From an uncultured Blautia sp. (GTDB lineage: Bacteria > Bacillota > Clostridia > Lachnospirales > Lachnospiraceae), in the NCBI GenBank assembly GCA_900539525.1, contig UQCM01000010.1:1-64000 (forward strand): a DNA stretch of 64,000 nt, given 5' to 3'. The number at the start of each line of letters is the position of its first letter. Position 1 is the stretch's first letter. Both the position numbers and the translations under genes were made by a program. Positions 46,933-55,295 of this stretch are shown here, piece by piece. The notes under the pieces were generated by a model. The model saw nothing but the letters and a program-made list of their open reading frames with translations. It was not told the origin of the DNA and ran no database searches.

Positions 46933-47871
46933 ATGGGAAAAACAGCATTTGTATTTCCGGGACAGGGTGCCCAGTATGTGGGAATGGGCAGAGATTTCTA
47001 TGAAACATATCCGGTGAGCAGAGAAATGTTTGATAGGGCATCAGCGGTGACCGGGCTGGATCTTCCGGCCCTTTGCTTTGAGGAGAATGACAGGCTGGAT
47101 GTGACAGAATATACACAGATTGCCATGCTTACTGTGGAAGCGGCGATTCTGGCTGCAGTCCGTGAGAGGGGAATCTTTCCGGATGTTACGGCAGGTTTAA
47201 GCCTTGGGGAATATGGCGCGCTTATAGCCTCAGGTGTTCTCTCTTCGGAGGATGCATTCCGTGTGGTAAGAAAAAGAGGAATCTATATGCAGAGTGAGGT
47301 TCCATCAGGCGGTGCCATGGCAGCTGTCATAGGTATGGACAGTGAGAAAATCGAGGAAATCTGCGAGAAGACAGAGGGAATCGTTTCGATTGCAAACTAT
47401 AATTGTCCCGGTCAGATTGTCATTACAGGAGAGGAAAAGGCGGTCATGGAAGCCGGGGAAGCACTGAAGATGGAAGGAGCCAGAAGGATCATCCAGTTAA
47501 AAGTAAGTGGTCCGTTCCACTCTGAGATGCTGAAGGGGGCAGGAGAGAAACTCGGAAAGGTTCTGGATCAGGTAAGCATTCATGACATTCAGGTTCCGTA
47601 CCTTTCAAATGTAACAGCAGATTATGTGACAGACAGAGAGCAAATTCCTTCGATCTTAATGAGACAGGTCTTTTCGCCTGTCAGATGGCAGCAGAGCGTA
47701 GAACGGATGCTTGCGGATGGTACAGATATCTTCCTGGAGATCGGGCCGGGGAAAACATTGACAGGATTTTTGAGGAAAATAAACCGGGGAGCAGCCGGTA
47801 TCAATATAGAAACAGCAGAGGATCTGGAAAAAGCGGCAGAAACTCTCGAAAACAGGAGCAGGATATGTTAA
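46933..47871 (+). CDS. fabD: Malonyl CoA-acyl carrier protein transacylase
   Basis: FabD loads malonyl groups onto ACP. The 312-residue protein has FVFPGQGAQYVGMGRDFY, the nucleophile S90 in GLSLGEYGAL, and H196 in VSGPFHSEML. GGAGG precedes the ATG. It overlaps fabG by 7 bases. Confidence 0.96.
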   Translation: MGKTAFVFPGQGAQYVGMGRDFYETYPVSREMFDRASAVTGLDLPALCFEENDRLDVTEYTQIAMLTVEAAILAAVRERGIFPDVTAGLSLGEYGALIASGVLSSEDAFRVVRKRGIYMQSEVPSGGAMAAVIGMDSEKIEEICEKTEGIVSIANYNCPGQIVITGEEKAVMEAGEALKMEGARRIIQLKVSGPFHSEMLKGAGEKLGKVLDQVSIHDIQVPYLSNVTADYVTDREQIPSILMRQVFSPVRWQQSVERMLADGTDIFLEIGPGKTLTGFLRKINRGAAGINIETAEDLEKAAETLENRSRIC

Positions 47872-48605
47872 AAGGAAAAATTGCACTGGTGACTGGAGCA
47901 GCCCGTGGAATCGGGCGTGAGATCGCACTGACACTGGCACGGGAAGGCGCTTTTGTCATTGTAAATTATAAGGGATCGAAGGAACGTGCCATGGAAACGG
48001 CAGAGATGATCAGAAAGAACGGCGGTGATGCGGTAGTATATCCGTGCGATGTATCTGATTTCCACGCTGCGGAGGAAATGGTAAAACAGCTTTTGACTGA
48101 GTATCAGAAGATTGATATTCTGGTGAATAATGCAGGGATTACCAGAGATGGCCTTATCATGAAGATGAGTGAAGAGGATTTTGATCGGGTGATTGAAGTA
48201 AATCTGAAGGGGTGCTTCAATACGATCCGTCATCTTTCCAGACAGTTTCTCAGGCAGAGAAGCGGAAAGATCATTAATATTGCATCGGTTTCAGGGGTTC
48301 TTGGAAATGCCGGACAGGCAAATTATGCTGCGTCTAAGGCAGGGATCATCGGTCTGACAAAAACAATGGCGCGAGAACTGGCAGGCAGAGGAATTACGGT
48401 AAATGCAGTGGCGCCCGGGTTTGTAGAGACGGAAATGACAGCCGTTCTTCCGGAAGCAGTGAAGGAAAATGCTGTGAAGCAGATCCCGCTGGGACATTTT
48501 GGAGAGACAAAGGATATCGCAGAAATGGTAGCCTTTCTCGCATCAGATCGGGCGGACTATATTACAGGCCAGGTGATCAGTGTAGACGGTGGTATGTCTA
48601 TGTAA
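47865..48605 (+). CDS. fabG: 3-oxoacyl-[acyl-carrier-protein] reductase
   Basis: FabG reduces beta-ketoacyl-ACP with NADPH. The 246-residue SDR has TGAARGIGREIALTLA, VNNAGITRDGL and the catalytic Ser, Tyr and Lys in INIASVSGVLG...NYAASKAG. It ends GQVISVDGGMSM. ATG 47865 follows AACAGGAGCAGGAT and overlaps the fabD end; the frame running on from 47685 is a shadow. Confidence 0.96.
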   Translation: MLKGKIALVTGAARGIGREIALTLAREGAFVIVNYKGSKERAMETAEMIRKNGGDAVVYPCDVSDFHAAEEMVKQLLTEYQKIDILVNNAGITRDGLIMKMSEEDFDRVIEVNLKGCFNTIRHLSRQFLRQRSGKIINIASVSGVLGNAGQANYAASKAGIIGLTKTMARELAGRGITVNAVAPGFVETEMTAVLPEAVKENAVKQIPLGHFGETKDIAEMVAFLASDRADYITGQVISVDGGMSM

Positions 48606-48618
48606 GAAGTGCCAGACA

Positions 48619-48660
48619 GGTTACGCGAAGCGTGTTACTGGTCACGGAGTGAACGGTAAC
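48619..48660. repeat. Palindromic repeat family A, reversed partial copy between fabG and fabF
   Basis: GGTTACGCGAAGCGTGTTAC with TGGTCACGGAGTGAACGGTAAC is the reverse complement of the first hairpin of family A with its flank. It lies in the fabG-fabF spacer, upstream of the fabF ribosome site. Confidence 0.7.
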
Positions 48661-48696
48661 GTGGACAGTGATTCAGATAGCAGGAGGATCAGAAAA

Positions 48697-49935
48697 ATGA
48701 GAAGAGTAGTAGTAACAGGCCTGGGAGCCATCACACCTGTGGGACTGAGTGTGGATACTTTCTGGGATAGTATAAAGAATGAAAGAACAGGATTTGCCCC
48801 GATTACCCGTTTTGATACAGAGGATTACAAAGTAAAGCTGGCAGCAGAGGTGAAAGACTTTCATGCCACGGATTATATGGATTTCAAAGAAGCAAAGCGT
48901 ATGGAACTGTTCAGTCAGTATGCAGTGGCTGCTGCGAAGGAGGCAATCGAGCAGTCAGGGCTTGATATGGAAAAGGAAGATCCCTATATGGTGGGATGTT
49001 CGGTGGGCTCGGGAATCGGCAGCCTGCAGGCAGTGGAGAGAGAACATGCACGGCTTATGACAAAGGGAGTCCGGAGAATAGGCCCGCTGCTGGTACCGCT
49101 GATGATCTCGAATATGGCATGCGGGAATGTGTCGATTCACTTTGGATTGAAAGGAAAAAGTCTGAATGTCGTAACCGCATGTGCGACAGGCACACATTCC
49201 ATCGGGGAAGCCTATCGCTCCATACGGTGTGGAGAGGCGGATGTCATGGTGGCAGGCGGTACAGAAGCATCCATCAGCCCGGTTGGAATCGGCGGATTCA
49301 TGGCACTGACCGCTCTCTGCGAATCGGAAGACCCGAAGCGGTGTTCGATTCCCTTTGATAAAGAGAGAAGCGGATTCGTCATGGGTGAGGGAGCAGCCGT
49401 TGTCGTGCTGGAGGAACTGGAGCATGCGAAAAAACGTGGTGCAAAGATTCTGGCGGAAATCGGCGGATACGGTGCGACCAGTGATGCTTACCATATCACA
49501 TCTCCGGCAGAGGATGGAGCCGGTGCAGCAAGAGCTATGTTAAACGCAGTGAAGGAGGCAGGACTTCAGCCTGAGGATATTACCTATATTAATGCGCATG
49601 GAACAAGCACCCACCACAATGATCTGTTTGAGACACGTGCGATCAAAAAGGCATTTGGAGAACATGCAAAAAATATTCGTGTAAATTCAACAAAATCCAT
49701 TGTAGGGCATATGATGGGTGCGGCAGGAGCGATTGAGTTTATTACCTGTGTAAAAGAGATAGAAGAGGGGTATCTTCATCCGACGGCAGGCTATCGGGTA
49801 AAGGATGAGGAGCTGGATCTGAACTATGTGACAGATGGTCCTGTAAGAGAGGATCTGGAGTATGCGATCAGCAATTCTCTGGGATTCGGCGGGCACAATG
49901 GTAGTATTCTGATAAAGAAGTACAGGGAGGAATAA
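48697..49935 (+). CDS. fabF: 3-oxoacyl-[acyl-carrier-protein] synthase II
   Basis: FabF elongates acyl-ACP by condensation with malonyl-ACP. The 412-residue thiolase-fold enzyme has C162 (VTACATGTHS) and histidines in NAHGTSTHHND and KSIVGHMMGAAG. ATG 48697 begins MRRVVVTGLGAITPVG after AGGAGG at 9 bases; the longer frame runs through repeat A. No fabH is in the window. Confidence 0.97.
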   Translation: MRRVVVTGLGAITPVGLSVDTFWDSIKNERTGFAPITRFDTEDYKVKLAAEVKDFHATDYMDFKEAKRMELFSQYAVAAAKEAIEQSGLDMEKEDPYMVGCSVGSGIGSLQAVEREHARLMTKGVRRIGPLLVPLMISNMACGNVSIHFGLKGKSLNVVTACATGTHSIGEAYRSIRCGEADVMVAGGTEASISPVGIGGFMALTALCESEDPKRCSIPFDKERSGFVMGEGAAVVVLEELEHAKKRGAKILAEIGGYGATSDAYHITSPAEDGAGAARAMLNAVKEAGLQPEDITYINAHGTSTHHNDLFETRAIKKAFGEHAKNIRVNSTKSIVGHMMGAAGAIEFITCVKEIEEGYLHPTAGYRVKDEELDLNYVTDGPVREDLEYAISNSLGFGGHNGSILIKKYREE

Positions 49936-49938
49936 GTC

Positions 49939-50373
49939 ATGGAGTTAGACTGCCTATTAACTTTGATAGACAAAGTATCTTCTTCTGAGATTGGAAGCTT
50001 CGAAATGGAGGATGGAAATTTCAAGCTGTCAATGAAAAAGAACAAAAAGGAACTGGTGACGGTATCCGGGAATGCTACAGAGATTTCGCAAGCTTTTGTT
50101 CCTGTACCACAGACGGAAAAGGAAGAGACGGTTCCGGAAGGGAATCAGGTAAAGGCACCTCTTGTAGGGACCTTCTATCATGCACCGTCTCCTGACGCAG
50201 AGCCTTTTGTCAGGGTAGGTGATACGGTACAAAAGGGTCAGATCCTTGGTATCATCGAGGCAATGAAGCTGATGAATGAGATAGAAAGCGAATTTGACGG
50301 TGTGATAGAAGAGATACTGGTTTCAAATGAGCAGCTGGTCGAATATGGACAGCCAATGTTTGTGATTCGCTGA
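49939..50373 (+). CDS. accB: Biotin carboxyl carrier protein of acetyl-CoA carboxylase
   Basis: This 144-residue protein has an N-terminal coil, a linker rich in Pro and Glu, and a biotinyl domain with K110 in IIEAMKLMNEIE. It begins 3 bases after fabF. A family D repeat separates it from fabZ. Confidence 0.95.
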   Translation: MELDCLLTLIDKVSSSEIGSFEMEDGNFKLSMKKNKKELVTVSGNATEISQAFVPVPQTEKEETVPEGNQVKAPLVGTFYHAPSPDAEPFVRVGDTVQKGQILGIIEAMKLMNEIESEFDGVIEEILVSNEQLVEYGQPMFVIR

Positions 50374-50391
50374 GGTTTGAAGAAAACGAAC

Positions 50392-50474
50392 GATATTGTA
50401 ACCATTAAGAGCCATACATGAGCAAAAGGAAGATCCGGCAGAGGCGGTTTTGCGAAAGGGTTCTGAACAGTGAT
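50392..50474. repeat. Palindromic repeat family D, copy between accB and fabZ
   Basis: TTGTAACCATTAAGAGCCAT ... GAGCAAAAGG ... GGCAGAGGCGGTTTTGCG ... GGGTTCTGAACAGTGA. The ends are inverted repeats, and the core matches the copy at 36303. Confidence 0.6.
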
Positions 50475-50499
50475 CTATAATATAAGCTGGAGGAAGAGA

Positions 50500-50928
50500 A
50501 TGGCAAGATTGACGGCAAAGGAAATCATGGAGATTATCCCTCACAGGCAGCCCATGCTGCTGATTGATACAATTGAGGAACTGGAGAGCGGAAAACGCGG
50601 TGTTGGAAAAAAGTGTGTCAGCTATAATGAACCGTATTTTGCGGGACATTTTCCGCAGGAACCCGTGATGCCGGGCGTTCTGATTATAGAGGCACTGGCA
50701 CAGGTAGGGGCAGTGGTGATGCTGAGCTGTCCGGAATTTCAGGGAAAGACAGCATATTTCGGCGGTATCAGTTTCGCAAAATTCAAGCAGAAGGTGATAC
50801 CGGGGGATGTATTAATGCTTGAGGTAGAGATGATTAAACGAAAAGGAAATGTAGGTGTGGGAAAAGCAACTGCTTCTGTAAATGGGAAGGCGGCAGTCAT
50901 TGCGGAGCTGACCTTTGCCATCGGATAG
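50500..50928 (+). CDS. fabZ: 3-hydroxyacyl-[acyl-carrier-protein] dehydratase FabZ
   Basis: FabZ dehydrates beta-hydroxyacyl-ACP. The 142-residue hot-dog protein has IPHRQPMLLID and the active-site H50 and E64 in YFAGHFPQEPVMPGVLIIEALAQVG. GGAGG precedes ATG 50500. accC follows after 9 bases. Confidence 0.96.
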   Translation: MARLTAKEIMEIIPHRQPMLLIDTIEELESGKRGVGKKCVSYNEPYFAGHFPQEPVMPGVLIIEALAQVGAVVMLSCPEFQGKTAYFGGISFAKFKQKVIPGDVLMLEVEMIKRKGNVGVGKATASVNGKAAVIAELTFAIG

Positions 50929-50937
50929 GAGATTCGT

Positions 50938-52278
50938 ATGTTTCAGAAAATACTAATTGCGAACAGAGGAGAAATCGCTGTTCGCATTATCAGGGCGTGC
51001 CGGGAGATGGGAATCCGTACGGTTGCTGTTTATTCGGAAGCGGACAGGGAGGCACTGCATGCACAGCTGGCAGATGAAGCGGTATGTATCGGTCCTGCTT
51101 CCTCTCTGGACAGCTATCTGGACATGGAACGGATCCTGAGTGCAACGATTGCCACAAAGGCAGAGGCGATTCATCCGGGGTTTGGTTTTCTATCAGAGAA
51201 CAGTAAATTTGCCGGGATGTGTGAGAAATGCAGCATTACCTTTATCGGTCCTCCTGCAGAAGTGATTCAGAAGATGGGAAATAAGTCAGAGGCGCGTACT
51301 ACCGTAAGCAGGGCTGGTGTACCGGTAGTGCCGGGTACGCGAAAGCCTGTGTTTGATGCAGATGAGGGAGAACGGATCGCCTCAGAAATAGGTTATCCGG
51401 TGATGATCAAGGCATCATCGGGAGGCGGAGGAAAGGGAATGCGTATCGCTGCGTCTTCAGAAGTTTTTAAAGAGAACTTCCAGACAGCACAGAGAGAATC
51501 GGTGCAGGCATTTGGCGATAACACGATGTATATTGAAAAATATGTAAAGAATCCTAAACATATCGAGTTTCAGATTATTGCAGATAAATTCGGGAATGTG
51601 GTTCAGCTGGGGGAAAGAGACTGCTCGATCCAGAGAAACCATCAGAAAGTGATCGAGGAATCGCCCTGTGCAGTACTGACCCCGGAGCTTCGGGAACGTA
51701 TGGGACAGGAAGCTGTCCGTGCCGCAAAAGCAGCCGGTTACGAAAACGCAGGAACGATTGAATTCCTGCTGGATGAGGATCGAAGCTTTTATTTTATAGA
51801 GATGAACACCAGGATTCAGGTAGAGCACCCGGTTACAGAGATGGTTTCCGGTGTGGATCTGATCAAAGAGCAGATTTATGTAGCGGCAGGTCTTCCACTG
51901 AGCGTGAAGCAGGAGGATATTGCTCTCAGGGGGCATGCCATTGAATGCAGGATCAATGCAGAAAACCCGAAGAAAAACTTTATGCCCTGTCCGGGAAAGG
52001 TGAAAAAGGTACATTTTCCGGGCGGATATGGTGTGCGGATCGATTCAGCCGTTTACAGCGGGTATGAGATCCCTCCCTGGTATGATTCTATGATTGCTAA
52101 GGTGATCGTCCATGACAGAACCAGAGAAGCAGCAATCGATAAGGTCAGGAGTGTGCTTGGAGAGCTGATACTGGAGGGCGTAACTACAAATGTGGATTTT
52201 CTTTATGCGATTCTGAATGATAAAGATTTCCAGGAAGGAAATTTTACAACGGCATTTATTGAGGAACATCGGTTGTAA
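50938..52278 (+). CDS. accC: Acetyl-CoA carboxylase, biotin carboxylase subunit
   Basis: This 446-residue ATP-grasp enzyme carboxylates biotin on AccB. Motifs are KILIANRGEIAVRIIRACRE, the ATP-binding KASSGGGGKGMRIA, GERDCSIQRNHQKVIEE and EMNTRIQVEHPVTEMVSGVDL. All are intact. Confidence 0.97.
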   Translation: MFQKILIANRGEIAVRIIRACREMGIRTVAVYSEADREALHAQLADEAVCIGPASSLDSYLDMERILSATIATKAEAIHPGFGFLSENSKFAGMCEKCSITFIGPPAEVIQKMGNKSEARTTVSRAGVPVVPGTRKPVFDADEGERIASEIGYPVMIKASSGGGGKGMRIAASSEVFKENFQTAQRESVQAFGDNTMYIEKYVKNPKHIEFQIIADKFGNVVQLGERDCSIQRNHQKVIEESPCAVLTPELRERMGQEAVRAAKAAGYENAGTIEFLLDEDRSFYFIEMNTRIQVEHPVTEMVSGVDLIKEQIYVAAGLPLSVKQEDIALRGHAIECRINAENPKKNFMPCPGKVKKVHFPGGYGVRIDSAVYSGYEIPPWYDSMIAKVIVHDRTREAAIDKVRSVLGELILEGVTTNVDFLYAILNDKDFQEGNFTTAFIEEHRL

Positions 52279-52280
52279 TG

Positions 52281-52321
52281 AACTCGTATGATCCATCTGA
52301 TTAGGGTGAATCATACGAGTT
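52281..52321 (+). other. Strong hairpin between accC and accDA
   Basis: AACTCGTATGAT pairs perfectly with ATCATACGAGTT over a 17-base loop; ACCACCTTTTTT follows. The T-run begins about eight bases after the stem. It may be a partial terminator or an mRNA-stability hairpin setting the ratio of carboxylase subunits. Confidence 0.6.
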
Positions 52322-52348
52322 ACCACCTTTTTTGACAGGAGATTTCAT

Positions 52349-54076
52349 ATGGCAGGATTAAAGGATATGTTTAAGAAAAACACCTACATCTCCGTCTCAA
52401 AGACGGGTTCCGGCCAGGAGGAGACAAAAACAGAGCCTTCTGTTCCGGAGGGATTGTGGGTAAAATGTCCAAAATGCGGCAGGATGCTTTACCGTGAGGA
52501 TGTGGTGGAAAACTTTTATGTATGTCCGAAATGCGGCGGCTATTTCAGGATAAAGACAAAAACACGTATCCGGATGGTAGCAGACAAAGGAAGCTTTGAA
52601 GAGTGGGGCAGGGAAATCAGTGACCGGAATCCACTGAACTATCAGGGATATGAGGAAAAGCTGGGAGAACTCCGCAATAAAACACACATACAGGAGGCCG
52701 TGACGATTGGAAAAGCGAAAATAGACGGGCAGGAGGTTGTTCTGGGGGTCTGTGATGCAAGATTTCTTATGGGAAGCATGGGCTATGTAGTGGGAGAGAA
52801 GATTACTTCAGCTGTCGAACAGGCAACGCAGCTTGGACTTCCTGTGATTCTTTTCTGCTGTTCCGGAGGAGCCAGGATGCAGGAAGGAATCGTATCCCTG
52901 ATGCAGATGGCCAAAACCTCTGCAGCGATCAGACGTCATTTGGACGCAGGATGCCTCTATGTTCCGGTCCTTACAGATCCCACGACAGGCGGAGTCACGG
53001 CAAGCTTTGCGATGCTGGGAGATATCATACTGGCAGAGCCGGGGGCACTGATCGGATTTGCAGGGCCGAGAGTGATTCAGCAGACGATTGGAGAGAAGCT
53101 TCCGGAGGGCTTCCAGAGGGCGGAATTTCTGCTGGAAAAGGGAATGATTGACGGGATCGTGGAACGCGCCGATCTGAAGTCTACACTGAGCTGGCTGATT
53201 TCTGTCCATCAGAAGCGCCAGAACTGTGACAGTTCTCTCGAAAAGAGATCGTCTGTACAGAAAAAATCGTATATAGAGGACATACAGAAGAAACACCTGA
53301 GTACATGGGACAGGGTGCAGATTTCCAGAATGCCGGAGCGTCTCACCAGTATGGATTATATACAGGAAATCTTTACAGACTTTATGGAGCTCCACGGAGA
53401 CCGGTGCTATCGCGATGACGGCGCGATCGTGGGAGGAATCGCCCTCTTCGATGGTCAGCCGGTGACGGTCATCGGGCAGCAGAAGGGAAAGACGACAAAG
53501 GAAAATCTCAGCAGAAATTTTGCGATGGCATCTCCGGAAGGCTACCGAAAGGCTCTGCGGTTGATGAAGCAGGCGGAAAAATTCAAAAGACCGGTCATCT
53601 GTTTTGTAGACACACCGGGGGCGGCCTGCGGGATCGGAGCGGAAGAACGCGGTCAGGGAGAGGCGATTGCCAGAAATCTCATGGAGATGTCCGGACTGAA
53701 GGTTCCCGTACTCAGTATTGTTATCGGAGAGGGAGGGAGCGGTGGCGCTCTGGCTCTGGCTGTGGCGAATGAGGTCTGGATGATGGAGAATGCTACCTAT
53801 TCCATTTTGTCTCCCGAAGGCTTTGCAACGATTCTCTGGAAGGACGGCAAACGTGCGAAGGAGGCTTCCGAGGTGATGAAGCTTACGGCAGAGGACCTGA
53901 AAAAGCTTGGCATCATTGAGCGTATCGTTCCAGAGAGAGAGCCGGCTTCTGTAGAACTGCTTCCGGAAATTGCAGGATATATGAAGCATCATATGAAAAA
54001 GTTTTTGAGCAAACAGATGATGAAGACACCAGAGGAACTGGTATCTGACAGATATGAAAGATTTCGGAGAATGTAA
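52349..54076 (+). CDS. accDA: Fused acetyl-CoA carboxylase carboxyltransferase beta-alpha (AccD-AccA)
   Basis: One 575-residue chain holds both carboxyltransferase subunits. Residues 1 to about 285 are AccD, with the zinc ribbon CPKCGRMLY...CPKCGGYF and CSGGARMQEGIVSLMQMAKTSAA. Residues about 305-575 are AccA (DRVQISRMPERLTSMDYIQEIF, GQQKGKTTKEN, FVDTPGAACGIGAEERGQGEAIARNL, IGEGGSGGALALAVANEVWMMENATYSILSPEGFA). The joining segment (SSLEKRSSVQKKSYIED) is charged. Such fusions are known in some Clostridia; the usual order is separate accD and accA genes. Confidence 0.95.
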   Translation: MAGLKDMFKKNTYISVSKTGSGQEETKTEPSVPEGLWVKCPKCGRMLYREDVVENFYVCPKCGGYFRIKTKTRIRMVADKGSFEEWGREISDRNPLNYQGYEEKLGELRNKTHIQEAVTIGKAKIDGQEVVLGVCDARFLMGSMGYVVGEKITSAVEQATQLGLPVILFCCSGGARMQEGIVSLMQMAKTSAAIRRHLDAGCLYVPVLTDPTTGGVTASFAMLGDIILAEPGALIGFAGPRVIQQTIGEKLPEGFQRAEFLLEKGMIDGIVERADLKSTLSWLISVHQKRQNCDSSLEKRSSVQKKSYIEDIQKKHLSTWDRVQISRMPERLTSMDYIQEIFTDFMELHGDRCYRDDGAIVGGIALFDGQPVTVIGQQKGKTTKENLSRNFAMASPEGYRKALRLMKQAEKFKRPVICFVDTPGAACGIGAEERGQGEAIARNLMEMSGLKVPVLSIVIGEGGSGGALALAVANEVWMMENATYSILSPEGFATILWKDGKRAKEASEVMKLTAEDLKKLGIIERIVPEREPASVELLPEIAGYMKHHMKKFLSKQMMKTPEELVSDRYERFRRM

Positions 54077-54078
54077 AG

Positions 54079-55128
54079 ATGAAGAGAAAACCGTTGGTGA
54101 TAGGAGAACTGACAGCCGCTATCCCGGTCATACAGGGAGGAATGGGCGTGGGAATCAGCCTTTCAGGACTGGCAGGCGCAGTTGCGTCCTGTGGCGGAAT
54201 CGGGGTGATCTCGACTGCGCAGATCGGGTATCGGGAACCGGATTTTGAAATTTCTCCGTTGAATGCAAATCTGAGAGCACTCAGAAAGGAAATCATAAAG
54301 GCGAGGGGACTGGCAAAAGGAGGAATTCTTGGTGTCAATATCATGGCTGCGACCAGATCCTACAATTCTTATGTAAAAGAGGCCGTGCAGTCAGGCATTG
54401 ACCTTATTATATCGGGAGCAGGGCTTCCGGTGTCTCTTCCTGAACTGGTGCAGGGAAGCAGTGTAAAGATTGCCCCCATTGTATCCACGGCAAAGTCAGC
54501 CTCTGTCATATGCAGACTCTGGGACAGAAAGTACGGTCGTATCCCTGATCTGGTGGTCATTGAGGGTCCGAAAGCAGGAGGTCATCTCGGATTTACGAGA
54601 GAACAGCTCGCTATCTTTACGCCGGACACCTACCGGGAAGAAATCAGGCGCATCATGGATGTCATCAGGCAGTATGAGGAGAAATATGGCAGCCATATTC
54701 CTGTGGTGATAGCCGGAGGAATCTACGAAAGGGCAGATATGGATGAAGCCTTATCACTGGGAGCAGACGGCGTACAGATGGGTACACGGTTTGTTACTAC
54801 CTTTGAGTGTGATGCTTCGGATGCCTATAAACAGTCGCATCTCGACTGTAAAAAGGAAGATATCAGGATCGTAGACAGTCCGGTGGGTCTGCCGGGACGT
54901 GCCATCGCGAATCGTTTTATCATGGAGAAGCATGAGAAAGGGATTCACGGAAAATGCTATCAATGCCTTGAAAAGTGTGATCCGGCCTCGATTCCCTACT
55001 GCATAACCAGAGCACTGGTCAATGCAGTAAGGGGAAATCTTGAAGAAGCACTCTTTTTCTGCGGGGAAAATGCCTGGAGAGCAGAAAAACTGGAGCATGT
55101 GGCGGATATCATGGAAGAGATGAAATAA
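54079..55128 (+). CDS. Nitronate monooxygenase / FabK-like flavoprotein
   Basis: This 349-residue FMN-dependent TIM barrel of the NPD family has PVIQGGMGVGISLSGLAGAVASCGGIGVIS, GPKAGGHLGFT and VIAGGIYERADMDEALSLGADGVQMGTRF. It is longer than FabK and carries a C-terminal cluster C-x2-C-x3-C-x7-C (KCYQCLEKCDPASIPYC) not found in FabK, possibly for metal or Fe-S. It begins two bases after accDA, so it is in the fab operon. It may be a second enoyl reductase or a detoxifying oxidase. Confidence 0.82.
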   Translation: MKRKPLVIGELTAAIPVIQGGMGVGISLSGLAGAVASCGGIGVISTAQIGYREPDFEISPLNANLRALRKEIIKARGLAKGGILGVNIMAATRSYNSYVKEAVQSGIDLIISGAGLPVSLPELVQGSSVKIAPIVSTAKSASVICRLWDRKYGRIPDLVVIEGPKAGGHLGFTREQLAIFTPDTYREEIRRIMDVIRQYEEKYGSHIPVVIAGGIYERADMDEALSLGADGVQMGTRFVTTFECDASDAYKQSHLDCKKEDIRIVDSPVGLPGRAIANRFIMEKHEKGIHGKCYQCLEKCDPASIPYCITRALVNAVRGNLEEALFFCGENAWRAEKLEHVADIMEEMK

Positions 55129-55156
55129 CAAAAACAGAAACAGGCTTTACATTTTG

Positions 55157-55217
55157 GACGCATATTTCTATAATCAGGAGAGAAGCGGGGCTTCTCCTGA
55201 AGAAATATGCGTTTTTG
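55157..55217 (+). terminator. Terminator of the fab operon
   Basis: GACGCATATTTCT pairs with AGAAATATGCGT, with an inner stem TCAGGAGAGAAGC / CTTCTCCTGA, followed by TTTTTG. Confidence 0.85.
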
Positions 55218-55295
55218 TAACTGTTCAGAGCCATGTAGATAAAGGAAAGCCCCTGATCCATGGAAACCCAATAAGAAGAAAGGATGAATGGGAGT

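Noticed and set aside
47685..47864. Extended N-terminus of FabG
   Set aside because: It lies wholly inside fabD in another frame; FabG proteins begin at the TGAARGIG domain, matching ATG 47865.
52808..53992. 394-codon minus-strand frame opposite accDA
   Set aside because: Shadow frame with no ribosome site and no domain.
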